From contig JBBRQP010000021.1 in assembly GCA_038226175.1 (NCBI GenBank), positions 1-38,267 of the forward strand: a stretch of 38,267 nt of DNA, given 5' to 3'. The notes under the pieces are model-generated. The model did no database searches. It was not told the DNA's origin and saw only the letters and a program-made list of their open reading frames with translations. Below, piece by piece: positions 8,654-17,708 of the stretch (positions are counted from its first letter, which is position 1; every line of letters starts with the position of its first letter). Origin of the DNA: JBBRQP01 sp038226175 (lineage in GTDB: Bacteria; Cyanobacteriota; Cyanobacteriia; Gloeobacterales; Anthocerotibacteraceae). The translations under genes were made by a program, and so were the position numbers.

Positions 8654-9931
8654 ATGCTAGCCAAAATATTTCTCTGGACAGTAACCATGGCTCAAATCCG
8701 GCGGCGTGCTTGGCTAAAATTAAGCGGTGCGGCATTGTTGACCCAGCCGCTTTTGGCACAGTCGCTGACTCTCTGTGAAGTTTTTTTAAGTCGTGGCCGC
8801 ATGTTGCAGTCTTTTGGGGATCAAAAAACCGGACAGGTGAAATTCTTAGTCTATTGCCGCGATAACAAAGACATCCTTTATGCCGCAGATTATCCTTTTT
8901 TGAGTGCCTTTACACTGCCTACAGCTGAAGATTTGGCGGTCATGGAGCAGTTGATTGCCACCCAACTAGCGCAACCTCACCAATTCTTACCAATTGCCCA
9001 ACAATGTTTGAAATATTGTCAACAAACAAATCTCACTCAAGTACAAACCCAACTTCAGGATTTTGCTAAAGCTCCACGACAGGGCAGTTTATTTATGGAA
9101 TTTTACCGTACCCAAAATCTTGAGGAGCGTAATGTTAGTGTTGACCGCTTTATGCAAGTTGTCTTTCCCCAACGCCAGCCCCTTGATCTCGCAGCAATTT
9201 TTAGGGGTGCTAATGTAGTATTTTTGGGTGAACGTCACGATGAGCAAGCCACTAAAGATTACCTGTCAAGTCAGTTAGAACTGTTGAAAGAGTTAGGTTT
9301 TCGTACTTTTGGCCTCGAATTTGTCTCAGCCGATGATCAGGATTTCTTGGATCACTACCAGCCCAAAAACCAAACTGCTCTGGCAAGCCGCTTACTCTGG
9401 AAAGATCCTAAGCCCTATGTTGCACTCGTCAATCGTTTAGTAAGTTTGGGTATTCGTCCCTTAGGCATTGGTCAGAGTGCACAATCTCCCTTAGCGAGTA
9501 GCGGCTTTATCACCGAAAACCGTAATTTTCAATTAGCCCATCATGTATTGGAGTTTCTGCGTACGCATCCCACTGAGAAGTTAGTGGTACTGACAGGTGC
9601 CAATCATGCAGGTTACTCCCAAGACACGTTTGCTAATTGGCGAGTTTTGTTGCGTAGTCATCCTGTGCCAGATATCCCGACGTTGGTTAAGCGTTATTTT
9701 CCATTATTAAATGTAAAAACCGCCACCATTGAAGGTAATCAACCTGCCCAATCGTTATTTACTACACCGCAAGGCACCACGTTTAATTGGCGCTATGTGG
9801 AAAATGAAATCGCTGCTGCTGGCGCAGGTTCCGAAACTTTTATGGCGGCTATGCCTACAACTTTTGAGAAGCGTATCCTCACTGACTCAGAACGCCGTTA
9901 TGACTATTATGTGCATCTACCACGTACCTAA
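8654..9931 (+). CDS. ChaN/TIKI-superfamily exported protein with Tat-like signal
   Basis: A protein of up to 425 aa. An internal ATG at 8687 gives MAQIRRRAWLKLSGAALLTQPLLAQ, a twin-arginine-like signal; this may be the true start (414 aa). The C-terminal half has the marks of the ChaN-like haem-binding/TIKI superfamily: VVFLGERHDEQATKDY, FGLEFVSADDQDFL and a late VVLTGANHAGY. These supply the conserved GE-x2-H and GxxH residues. The N-terminal 150 residues are not recognised. Function (haem or metal binding, or peptidase) is uncertain. The gene overlaps the convergent thioredoxin gene by 4 bp. Confidence 0.75.
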   Translation: MLAKIFLWTVTMAQIRRRAWLKLSGAALLTQPLLAQSLTLCEVFLSRGRMLQSFGDQKTGQVKFLVYCRDNKDILYAADYPFLSAFTLPTAEDLAVMEQLIATQLAQPHQFLPIAQQCLKYCQQTNLTQVQTQLQDFAKAPRQGSLFMEFYRTQNLEERNVSVDRFMQVVFPQRQPLDLAAIFRGANVVFLGERHDEQATKDYLSSQLELLKELGFRTFGLEFVSADDQDFLDHYQPKNQTALASRLLWKDPKPYVALVNRLVSLGIRPLGIGQSAQSPLASSGFITENRNFQLAHHVLEFLRTHPTEKLVVLTGANHAGYSQDTFANWRVLLRSHPVPDIPTLVKRYFPLLNVKTATIEGNQPAQSLFTTPQGTTFNWRYVENEIAAAGAGSETFMAAMPTTFEKRILTDSERRYDYYVHLPRT

Positions 9932-10473
9932 GAAGGCGCACTATGATCACGTGATTGTACAGCAGTCGGTGCCTTAGGTGCCGTAAAGGTCGAGACCTGT
10001 CCGGGATTAGGGCGGGCGTAGGGTAAGGGTTTATTATCTACTAGAGCTTGCAGATTAGCGGCAAATAAGTCAGCGGTTTGTTCACCAATGACGTTACCTT
10101 TGATGTGACCATCAGCCCCAAGCAGCACGTAATGGGGAATACCGTCTACTTGATAGTGCTGCAATTCGGGTAACCATTTGGGGTTGTCGACATTGAGCAC
10201 GACGAGATTGACTTTACTACGGAATTGCTTTTCTAACTTGGCAATAGTCGGGGTCATCAGTTTGCAGCTAACACACCAATCCGCATAAAACTCCAGCAGA
10301 GTCGGGCGACCATTGGTTCGGGCTTGTTCATAGGGTGTAGCGCGTTGGGCGAGTTGTTCGGGCGTAACTCGGCTCATGTCTTCAACTGTGGCCTGATAAA
10401 GTCCGCCACCGAGCAGCAACACCGCTAGTCCAATCAAGCCGTTACGGAAATAAATCGCTTTTTTGTCGTCCAT
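9928..10473 (-). CDS. txlA: Membrane-anchored thioredoxin-like protein (TxlA/HCF164-like)
   Basis: A 181-aa protein with one N-terminal transmembrane segment (about residues 12-27, GLIGLAVLLLGGGLY). A thioredoxin fold follows, with active site ADWCVSCK and the cis-proline motif DGIPHY. A Pro-rich tail ends the protein. This layout matches cyanobacterial TxlA and plant HCF164, lumen-facing thioredoxins that, with CcdA, reduce apocytochromes for c-type cytochrome and b6f assembly. The proximity to petBD (about 2 kb) is consistent with that role but not proof. The symbol is by family resemblance. Confidence 0.8.
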   Translation of the reverse strand: MDDKKAIYFRNGLIGLAVLLLGGGLYQATVEDMSRVTPEQLAQRATPYEQARTNGRPTLLEFYADWCVSCKLMTPTIAKLEKQFRSKVNLVVLNVDNPKWLPELQHYQVDGIPHYVLLGADGHIKGNVIGEQTADLFAANLQALVDNKPLPYARPNPGQVSTFTAPKAPTAVQSRDHSAPS

Positions 10474-10580
10474 GATTCGGCAAGTTCACTGTTTTCCATT
10501 GTAGGCACTGGTTTGAAGAATTAAGAATAATAGCATTGCATAATAAAAGTGTAGAGTGTTTCTAAGGCACGCTGGAAATT

Positions 10581-11321
10581 TTGGTGGATGATCATGAATT
10601 AGAGTCTCTCTTTGCCGATATCGAGTCTGATCGTGTAGGGTGCAAAGCCACATTTACGGATCGAGATCGAGTTTGTCAAGCTATTTGTGCTTTTGCTAAT
10701 GATTTACCAAATCATCAGCAACCGGGCGTTATATTTATTGGCGTTCATAACAATGGCAAGTGTGCAAAACTAGATATTAATGATCTATTTTTACTTAAGC
10801 CTGCGGGCATTCGTGACGATGGCAAAATCTTGCCATTGCCCGCGATGATCGTTCAAAAGAGAGTTTTGAATCAATGTGAAGTCGCGGTTATTATCGTACA
10901 GCCAGCTGATGCACCCCCTGTCAGCTATGAAGGACGAACTTGGGTCAGAGTTGACCCGCGTCGTGCTATCGCCATGCTACAAGAAGAACGACAATTAGCA
11001 GAAAAGCGACGGGCTAAAGACTTACCCTTTGATTTACAAGCAGTTGCTTACGCTGGTCTAGAAGATTTAGACTGAGAGTTTTTTCAGAATACTTATCTAA
11101 GAGCATCCATACATCAAGATATCCTTAGCGAAAATCAGCGTTCTCTTGAAGACAAGTTAAAATCATTACGGTTTATAACAGTGTCTTTCCCCCTTTTTCC
11201 AACTAATGTGGGAATTTTAGTAATTGGTCGGGAGCCAAGAGATTTTATCCTTAGCGCCTATATTCAATTTTTGCGCCTTGAGGGGGCTGAATTAACTGAC
11301 CGTATTAAAGATCTCGGGTAA
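10581..11321 (+). pseudogene. AlbA_2-domain putative DNA-binding protein, interrupted and truncated
   Basis: The first 164 codons (TTG 10581 or GTG 10584) encode a Schlafen/AlbA_2-type domain: ESDRVGCKATFTDRDRV, ICAFANDLPNH, GVIFIGVHNNGKC, then PPVSYEGRTWVRVDPRRAIA. Translation meets TGA at 11073-11075, but the same frame continues for 81 more codons with family-like sequence (FFQNTYL, ENQRSLEDKLKSLRF, AYIQFLRLEGAELTDRIKD). It then stops at TAA 11319-11321, where a ParA-like remnant begins. An in-frame nonsense codon plus loss of the C-terminus makes this a pseudogene. The usual E-R of the ESDRVERK motif reads G-C, a further sign of decay. Confidence 0.8.
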
Positions 11322-11968
11322 CTTCAGCCTTCTGGCGCGTGATGCAAATGGGCGCTAAGACGCATCATGCTGACGTAATCCTAATGGATTTAGAACCTAA
11401 TTTAGGCGCTATTAACCGAACTGCGCTCATTGCTGCTGACTATGTGGTTGTACCACTCTCACCTGATCTTTTTTCATTACAAGGCTTGCGCAATCTCGGA
11501 CCCACTCTACGCCGTTGGCGCAGAGACTGGCAAAGCCGCATTAGTAAAAACCCTGCTGCTGACTTACCACTACCAAAAGGTGATATGAAACCAGTTGGCT
11601 ATACTGTTATGCAACATACCGTGCGTTCTGACCGTCCAGCTAAAGCCCATGGTCATTGGATCGAACAAATTCCTAATATCTATCGTCATGATTTACTCGA
11701 ACAAGCCATTGATAATAACATCACGGTTGCCCAAGACCCTGAATGTCTAGCCCTACTCAAAAATTATCAAAGTCTAATGCCAATGGCTCAAGCTGCCCAC
11801 AAGCCAATGTTTAAGCTCAAACCCGCTGATGGAGCCATTGGAAGTCATTCCTACGCCACCCAAAAAGTATATGATGACTTTAAAAAATTAGCTTACAAAA
11901 TTGCCCAACCTACAAAACTTGATCTACCGCAACAACTTGACCTACTGGACTTACCGTCGCGCGATTAG
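11318..11968 (+). pseudogene. ParA/Soj-like ATPase, C-terminal part only
   Basis: The open frame encodes VTSAFWRVMQ, then HADVILMDLEPNLGAINRTAL, AADYVVVPLSPDLFSLQGLRN and LMPMAQAAHKPMFKLKPADGAIGSH. These match the second half of a large ParA-like AAA ATPase, with the Walker B-like MDLEPNLGAINR. The N-terminal KGGVGKT (Walker A) half is missing, and homology starts exactly where the AlbA_2 remnant stops. A GTG/ATG at 11339/11342 would yield about 209 aa that could not bind ATP normally. Its 3' end overlaps the convergent glycosidase gene by 18 bp. Confidence 0.75.
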
Positions 11969-14329
11969 TCTAGGGTAGACCATCTCACTATATCGCAATA
12001 ATCCATCCATACCCGCCAACCGATTATCCCAGCTTTGATTGCGGTAAGTGTTATCTTCATTGCGATCCGTCTTTAGCCAAGTTTTGAGACTCGCGCGATA
12101 GCGGACAATTTCGTTGCGGGCTTTGGTAATTTTGGGGAGTGAAGGCCGATCAGCTAGATGATTAAATGTATCCTGAAGCTGCGCTGTGTTTTGTCGCCAT
12201 TGACCAATCATGTCAGCAGATAGGGCGATTTCATTGTGCTTATATAAATATTCCCACTCAGCCGCCAAAAGCCGAAACCGTTCCTGTATCGATTCCAAAG
12301 GTTGGCGATAGGGAATCAGTCCTGAAGTAGAAGAAGCGCGATTGAGTACATCATTTTGATTTTCATTAAGATGGGCTGCTGCAAATAATGAATAACCACC
12401 TGAAGGTAAATCACGAACCGCTTGTAACTGATCGCGCAGCTGAACTTCGGGCAGTTCCTGTAAGTTTAGACTCGGCAAAAATAACACTGGTGATACTTCT
12501 ACAGGATTAAGAATGGGGGCAATGAGCTGTTGCAAACGCCGCGTATTGAGCGTGTAGGTCATCGGTACTAGCATATCTACTTGACCACGACTAGCCCAAC
12601 TCTCCCAATCTTGCTGAATCTTGGTGATACGTTCACGGTTCTCAAAGGGATAGACTGCAGCCGAAAGTAATACTTGAGGCTTAGTCCGATGAACTTGTTG
12701 GGCTACTTGGCCAACAAAAGAACTCACTTGTTGGGTTTTGTATTGATTCCAGAGTTTGAGCAAAGAAACATCACGACTAGTGCTCAAAATAGCTGGATCA
12801 AAGCCAGTTAGACTCTGATAGGCCAACCGCGATGTCTGACTAAAACCAAAGCTTGCCGTTCCTTGAAAAGGATAACGAATATAGTCTAGTTGCAAGCCAT
12901 CTACATCATAATGGGTCAAAATCTCATCGTAGATCCGCAATAAATAGGTGCGGACTTCCGGGTTTGCTGGGTCTAGCCAAAACTCATTTTGACCACGGGG
13001 GCGCGAACTCCCTTGACTATCGGTCATCGCCCAACTAGGATTGCGGCTTAAAACAGGACCTGGATAGGTGTCAGGCTGGTTAATTAAGCGGTTATGACGG
13101 GAGTTACCCGCTGCAAAGGTCCAGCACCAAGCGTGCAGTTCCATTTTGCGCTCGTGGGCCAGGATGATGGCAGCCGCTAGTGGGTCCCAACCCAAAGTCA
13201 GAGGATTTTGTTCGGGTGCGACCTGGCTAGGATAAATCGTGTATCCGGCATTGAGGGTTTCAAAAAAGACCGTATTGACACCCGAGCGCGCCAAACGCTC
13301 AAAAATCGGACGCAATCCTTCTAGAGAACCAGCACGGACAATCGTACCGCGATCGAGCCAAATCGCCCGTACTTCCGGCGGTGCTGCGGTTTGTCCAGTT
13401 GGATAATTACGCCAAATGCCTTCGATAGCGCTTTCCCAAGTGCTCCGAGCTTCGTCATCTTGCCCATCACGTAGTAGCTGCGGTAGTGCCACAAGAGCCT
13501 GTTTAGCTTCACTGATAGCTTCTTGGTAACCCGCAGACAAACCCTCACTATCTGAACTAGTCCGAGCAATATTTTCAACCCGACCGACTAAGTTGGCTAA
13601 TTCCTGCCGCATCGAAAAAATTTCGACCGGTTCAATTTTGACAGGCGACGCAAAACCAGGTAGATAACTCTCTACAGTTGCCGTAAGCCAGCCCCGGTCA
13701 AAGGTGATCGTATTACCGCCTGAGCCCCATTGCCAGCCCAGATAAGTGATGCGGTTGTTGCCTAATACGGCTGGTGTCTGCTGAGGCGTATCCCAATGTG
13801 CAATCGTAGGCAAAGCTGGAGTGCCAGTTTGTAGCACCCCAGAGCCTTGAACAAGGCTGCGGGTATCAGAGCGTTTCCAAAAAGCAGCGCGACTATCTAA
13901 ATCCAAGTCTGTTGCAACTTCAAGGTCTGCGATCCATGCCGCTCCGATCAAGCTTTGTAGTTGTTGTTGTATTTCTGGTGATGAGGCCTGAGCCACAGAA
14001 CCACTGACGATGAGCTTGCCGCCTTTGGTAACCCAGGTTTGTAATGCTACAACTTCGGTTGGGCTAAAGATCCTAACATTAGGTAAAAATAAGACCGCCA
14101 CACCCTGTAATTTGGTTTCATCTAATTCTGCCAGGGGGATGATACGGAAACTTAACCCCCGCAAGGCCGCTTTGACTTTCATCCACTGGGGATCATTTTC
14201 TGTTGCTGCTTCACGCACTACCGCGAAGCGGACTTCAGTGGCAGCCCAGGTAGCATTTTGAGTACCTAAGGCCAGCAAAGCTAACCCAAGTAGGGCGTGA
14301 ATACTGTGATTGATTAGTCTACGCAACAC
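11951..14329 (-). CDS. GH10-like (GHL10/YddW-type) glycoside hydrolase, exported
   Basis: A 792-aa protein starting at GTG with a signal peptide (about residues 1-29, ending ATWA). Residues about 30-230 resemble a ThuA/glutamine-amidotransferase-like regulatory fold (FAVVREAA, VLFLPNVRIFSPTEVVALQTWV, GGKLIVSGS). Residues about 320-660 form a glycosyl-hydrolase-like TIM barrel: VRAIWLDRGTIV, NTVFFETLNAGYTIYPS, WCWTFAAGN and VDGLQLDYIRYPF, typical of GHL10/DUF187 proteins that act on cell-wall glycans. It follows the helicase stop by 2 bp, so the two genes are probably translated from one mRNA. Confidence 0.85.
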   Translation of the reverse strand: MLRRLINHSIHALLGLALLALGTQNATWAATEVRFAVVREAATENDPQWMKVKAALRGLSFRIIPLAELDETKLQGVAVLFLPNVRIFSPTEVVALQTWVTKGGKLIVSGSVAQASSPEIQQQLQSLIGAAWIADLEVATDLDLDSRAAFWKRSDTRSLVQGSGVLQTGTPALPTIAHWDTPQQTPAVLGNNRITYLGWQWGSGGNTITFDRGWLTATVESYLPGFASPVKIEPVEIFSMRQELANLVGRVENIARTSSDSEGLSAGYQEAISEAKQALVALPQLLRDGQDDEARSTWESAIEGIWRNYPTGQTAAPPEVRAIWLDRGTIVRAGSLEGLRPIFERLARSGVNTVFFETLNAGYTIYPSQVAPEQNPLTLGWDPLAAAIILAHERKMELHAWCWTFAAGNSRHNRLINQPDTYPGPVLSRNPSWAMTDSQGSSRPRGQNEFWLDPANPEVRTYLLRIYDEILTHYDVDGLQLDYIRYPFQGTASFGFSQTSRLAYQSLTGFDPAILSTSRDVSLLKLWNQYKTQQVSSFVGQVAQQVHRTKPQVLLSAAVYPFENRERITKIQQDWESWASRGQVDMLVPMTYTLNTRRLQQLIAPILNPVEVSPVLFLPSLNLQELPEVQLRDQLQAVRDLPSGGYSLFAAAHLNENQNDVLNRASSTSGLIPYRQPLESIQERFRLLAAEWEYLYKHNEIALSADMIGQWRQNTAQLQDTFNHLADRPSLPKITKARNEIVRYRASLKTWLKTDRNEDNTYRNQSWDNRLAGMDGLLRYSEMVYPRLIARR

Positions 14330-14331
14330 AC

Positions 14332-16974
14332 CTAAACAACCTCGTGGATGGGGAATCGGTCTACCAAGACTTGGGCTTGGGTTGCCGTCTGTTTTAACAA
14401 AGGGGACAGGCTAGGAGCGTAAGGTATTTGCCGCAAAAAATCAAGTGTACGTCGTAATAACCGCACCAAATCCCCTTCATCCAAATTGCTCATCCTCCCT
14501 AATTCCTCCCAACTCGCTCCTCCAGCCCATTGTTCCACCAAACCGCACAATTTGACCTCCAGCCAGCAAGGTAAAAAGACTTCTTGCTGCCGTTGGCGTT
14601 TGAGTAAATCCCGACGCACATGACGCAAGCCCTCGACGGCCTCTTCAACCGCTGTCGAAGGTAGCATGGTGACCCAACTTTGGGGACGGGGTGGCTCACT
14701 GACCAAGGCACAGCAACAGGCCGCTAGCTGAGGCGGAGTTAGATGATCAAGTTCGCCCGAGAGCAAAGCTAGCCCTAGCCACAGCTCGTTATCCCCACGC
14801 AATACCGCTGCGACATGGCCTTTTTTGGTAGGAGATGCGTCTTCGACAAAGCCGGCTTGGGTCAGTACATTCACTAATTTGAGAAACTCTAGCCAATAAT
14901 ATTGACCCTGCTGGGCAAATTGTTTTTGGATATATTCAAGACGGCGCTCGATTTTTTGGTAACGCTCAAAATGCTTTTCCCAGGTGCGCCGATGCACTTG
15001 ATGCGCCGGATGAGCAACGAGTTCCTTTTCTAAATAATAAACAGTTTCTTGATGACTGATCATAACCGCAGCCGGAATGGCTCCATCCAAAATTGGCAGC
15101 TGCTCAGTAATAATTAGCGTTTGATCATCACCTTTAAGCGTTGATCCTACTTGCATAGTCAAGCGGCTGGGGGCAAACAAGCCCCTAGGTAAACTGACTT
15201 TTTGATCATGGCTTACGAGAATATGCTTACGATCAAGGAGCAACCACTGATTATCTTGATTAAGACATACATAAAGTGGTTCGTCAAAGGGAATTTCTTC
15301 AATAAAGATAGCTGTTTGAATTTGCTGTGTCCTAGGGTGACTTACTGTCAGTAACCTACCATAAATCAGCTTGCCTAAAGGTTTGGGGAGCAGCACAGGT
15401 GGCGTTTGACTTTGTTTTTTATCTAAATTTTTGAGCTCTCGTCGCGCTTGGCGCAGATCCTGATTTAACTTTTCATAACTTTCTAAATCATCTGCTGTAA
15501 TTGGGGGTTGCTGCTGGTTTAGTTGCTGGAGTTCTTGTTGTAAAAGTTTTTCTTCTTCATAAAAAGGTGCCAGGTGCAAGGTCGATAAATATTGTCCGAA
15601 GCTACGTTCAATTAAAGTGCGCGTGGTTACTAAATTATGACGTTCTAATAAATTTAAGACCATGCCATAGCTCGCCGTAAATTGACTTACTAAAGGGTCG
15701 CTTTCGGCAAGAGCCAAGCGAGCAGCATCATAGGCGGCTTCAAAGGGACTAGGTAATAACACCACATGCCCGACTTTATCCATGCCGCGCCGTCCGGCTC
15801 GCCCAGCCATCTGCAAAAATTCTGAGGGATTGAGTTGGCGGTGTCCGGTATCGGTTCGTTTAGAGAGCATACCGATCACGGTAGTACGCGCAGGCATATT
15901 GATCCCTGCGGCTAGGGTCTCAGTTGCAAATACAACTTTAATTAAACCCTGTTGAAATAACTGCTCAACTAACATTTTCCAGAGGGGCAAAACTCCCGCA
16001 TGATGGACGGCAATGCCATTATAAAGGGCTTCCAAATGGTTGCTGCGCACTGCATCGGGTTGGGTGCGACAAAACTCGTCAATAATAACTTTGAGTCTAC
16101 GCTTTTCTTCCTCATTAACCAAACTCAAACCGCTAGATTTTTTGAGTGCCTCATCACACCCACGCCGACTAAAAATAAAATAGATAGCAGGAAGCATTTC
16201 TCGATTAGCTAAGCTACTCACCACAAGTCTAGGGTCTGGGGTTTCGACGCGGTTTCCAGTTTTTTTGATGGGGCGTAAAGCTGGGTGCAAGCTAGTTTTT
16301 TGTTCATTAAGTAAGGGAACTAAGCCTTTAGCAAAAAAATGATGCCGTAAGGGCACAGGACGAAAATCTGAATAGACCAGTTTGGTCGGGCCGTGAGTAC
16401 GGTTAATCCAATCCGTGAGTTGTCCACTATTGGCAATAGTTGCTGAAAGGGCAACCAGTTGAATCTCGTTAGGACAATAAATAATCGCTTCTTCCCACAC
16501 AGTCCCCCGTTGTGAATCGTTCATATAATGACACTCGTCTAGGATCACAGCTTGCACATTTTGCAAAGTTGTACCCATCTCACCTAGAGGAATGCCATAG
16601 AGCATATTACGAAAAATTTCTGTGGTCATGACCACAACTGTGGCATCATGGTTAACTGAAATATCTCCAGTTAGTAAGCCGACAGCTTCAACCCCAAAAA
16701 CTTCACATAAATCATGATATTTCTGATTAGAAAGCGCTTTAAGGGGCGTTGTATAAAAAACTCTTTTACCTTGAGCTACCGCATGATGAACGGTGTATTC
16801 GGCAATAACGGTCTTACCTGATCCGGTAGGTGCGCAGACAACCACAGAACAGCCATTTTGGAGATGTTCAATGGCCTCAAGTTGAAATCCATCTAGAGGA
16901 AAAGGAAATAATTCAGTGAGTGAAAGGGAAGCAGCAGCAAGCACGTGGGCGTGAAATTGTGAAGGTTCTACCAA
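14332..16974 (-). CDS. Ski2/Mtr4-like DExH-box RNA helicase
   Basis: A superfamily 2 helicase of about 880 aa. Motif I APTGSGKT, motif Ia TTPLKALSNQKY, motif II DECHYMN, motif III SATIANSGQ, and motif VI QMAGRAGRRGMDKVG are all present. The C-terminal DSHCT-like domain (LDEGDLVRLLRRTLDFLRQI) is typical of Ski2/Dob1 proteins and their cyanobacterial relatives. Such enzymes unwind RNA for processing and decay. The frame is open to TTG at 17016, overlapping the TPR gene by 49 bp. A TTG at 16974, almost touching that gene's stop, fits translational coupling better, so the start is uncertain. Confidence 0.88.
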   Translation of the reverse strand: MVEPSQFHAHVLAAASLSLTELFPFPLDGFQLEAIEHLQNGCSVVVCAPTGSGKTVIAEYTVHHAVAQGKRVFYTTPLKALSNQKYHDLCEVFGVEAVGLLTGDISVNHDATVVVMTTEIFRNMLYGIPLGEMGTTLQNVQAVILDECHYMNDSQRGTVWEEAIIYCPNEIQLVALSATIANSGQLTDWINRTHGPTKLVYSDFRPVPLRHHFFAKGLVPLLNEQKTSLHPALRPIKKTGNRVETPDPRLVVSSLANREMLPAIYFIFSRRGCDEALKKSSGLSLVNEEEKRRLKVIIDEFCRTQPDAVRSNHLEALYNGIAVHHAGVLPLWKMLVEQLFQQGLIKVVFATETLAAGINMPARTTVIGMLSKRTDTGHRQLNPSEFLQMAGRAGRRGMDKVGHVVLLPSPFEAAYDAARLALAESDPLVSQFTASYGMVLNLLERHNLVTTRTLIERSFGQYLSTLHLAPFYEEEKLLQQELQQLNQQQPPITADDLESYEKLNQDLRQARRELKNLDKKQSQTPPVLLPKPLGKLIYGRLLTVSHPRTQQIQTAIFIEEIPFDEPLYVCLNQDNQWLLLDRKHILVSHDQKVSLPRGLFAPSRLTMQVGSTLKGDDQTLIITEQLPILDGAIPAAVMISHQETVYYLEKELVAHPAHQVHRRTWEKHFERYQKIERRLEYIQKQFAQQGQYYWLEFLKLVNVLTQAGFVEDASPTKKGHVAAVLRGDNELWLGLALLSGELDHLTPPQLAACCCALVSEPPRPQSWVTMLPSTAVEEAVEGLRHVRRDLLKRQRQQEVFLPCWLEVKLCGLVEQWAGGASWEELGRMSNLDEGDLVRLLRRTLDFLRQIPYAPSLSPLLKQTATQAQVLVDRFPIHEVV

Positions 16975-17393
16975 GAGCTTAACACTTTCCGTTGAATCGT
17001 TTGAATTGTCACCCAATCAGGCCGCCTTTGTCGGGCAGACTGAAAATTTTCCATCATACTTTTGCGCTGTTCGGTGTAGCGCTTGAGTAATTCTTGAGCC
17101 TGTTGTAGATGATAACTTGCTCCTTGCTGACCACTGTCTAAGAGTGCAAGTGTGAGATTCAGGTGCGCTTGTGCACTATCGCGGTCATAAAAAACTGCTT
17201 TACGGGCTGCCTTGACGGCCTCTTCAGGTTGATTGGCTAATAAATAGAGCCAACTTAAACAAACCCAAACCGATTGTTCTTCTGGTTCTTCTTGACCTAA
17301 CTCTTGAAATATAGGGATTAATTGCTGGGGGTCTTCTCCCGCCTCATAGCGACTAATTCCTTCGTTGAAGTGCTGGACAGATTTGGCATTCAT
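16968..17393 (-). CDS. TPR-like protein, paralogue of the protein at 539-967
   Basis: A 141-aa soluble protein with TPR-like helices: VWVCLSWLYLLANQPEEAV, AARKAVFYDRDSAQAHLNLTLALL, and a C-terminal RRPDWVTIQTIQRKVL. It is a paralogue of the 142-aa protein at 539-967; the CLSWLYLL-NQP motif, AQA-NL-LA motif and R-PDW motif line up. It is the first gene of a run with the helicase and the GH10-like glycosidase, overlapping or abutting the helicase start. It may be an adaptor for the helicase, which is inference from operon position. Confidence 0.8.
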   Translation of the reverse strand: MNAKSVQHFNEGISRYEAGEDPQQLIPIFQELGQEEPEEQSVWVCLSWLYLLANQPEEAVKAARKAVFYDRDSAQAHLNLTLALLDSGQQGASYHLQQAQELLKRYTEQRKSMMENFQSARQRRPDWVTIQTIQRKVLSSW

Positions 17394-17425
17394 AGAGTTA
17401 GTTTATCATTGCGCCATGCCCCGCT

Positions 17426-17659
17426 TCAGTGCAAGCCCAGCATCGCCCTGAGGGTAAGCACCAAGCCCACAAATAGCCCAATACCCAAAGCGCCTAGGAA
17501 GGTAGCTGAGAAGGGGTTAGCCCAGAGGGGTTTCATCCAGTCAAAGGTCGATAAGACATTGCTGAGAATCGAACCGGCCAAAAAAACAGGCCATTTGGCA
17601 ATTGTTTGAAAAAATTCGCCCATCGGTTGGTTACCGCTACTTCTTTGGTTATAATCCAT
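17426..17659 (-). CDS. DUF751/Ycf33-like small membrane protein
   Basis: A 77-aa protein with two hydrophobic helices (FFQTIAKWPVFLAGSILSNVL and FLGALGIGLFVGLVLTL). It ends in TLRAMLGLH, the hallmark C-terminus of the DUF751 family found in cyanobacteria and as Ycf33 in some plastids. The function is not established. It is divergent from malQ, with about 50 bp between the two start codons. Confidence 0.75.
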   Translation of the reverse strand: MDYNQRSSGNQPMGEFFQTIAKWPVFLAGSILSNVLSTFDWMKPLWANPFSATFLGALGIGLFVGLVLTLRAMLGLH

Positions 17660-17708
17660 TTTCGCACGTGTGAGTATGTCAAACTAAGTGGGTTATCAGA
17701 GAAACGCT

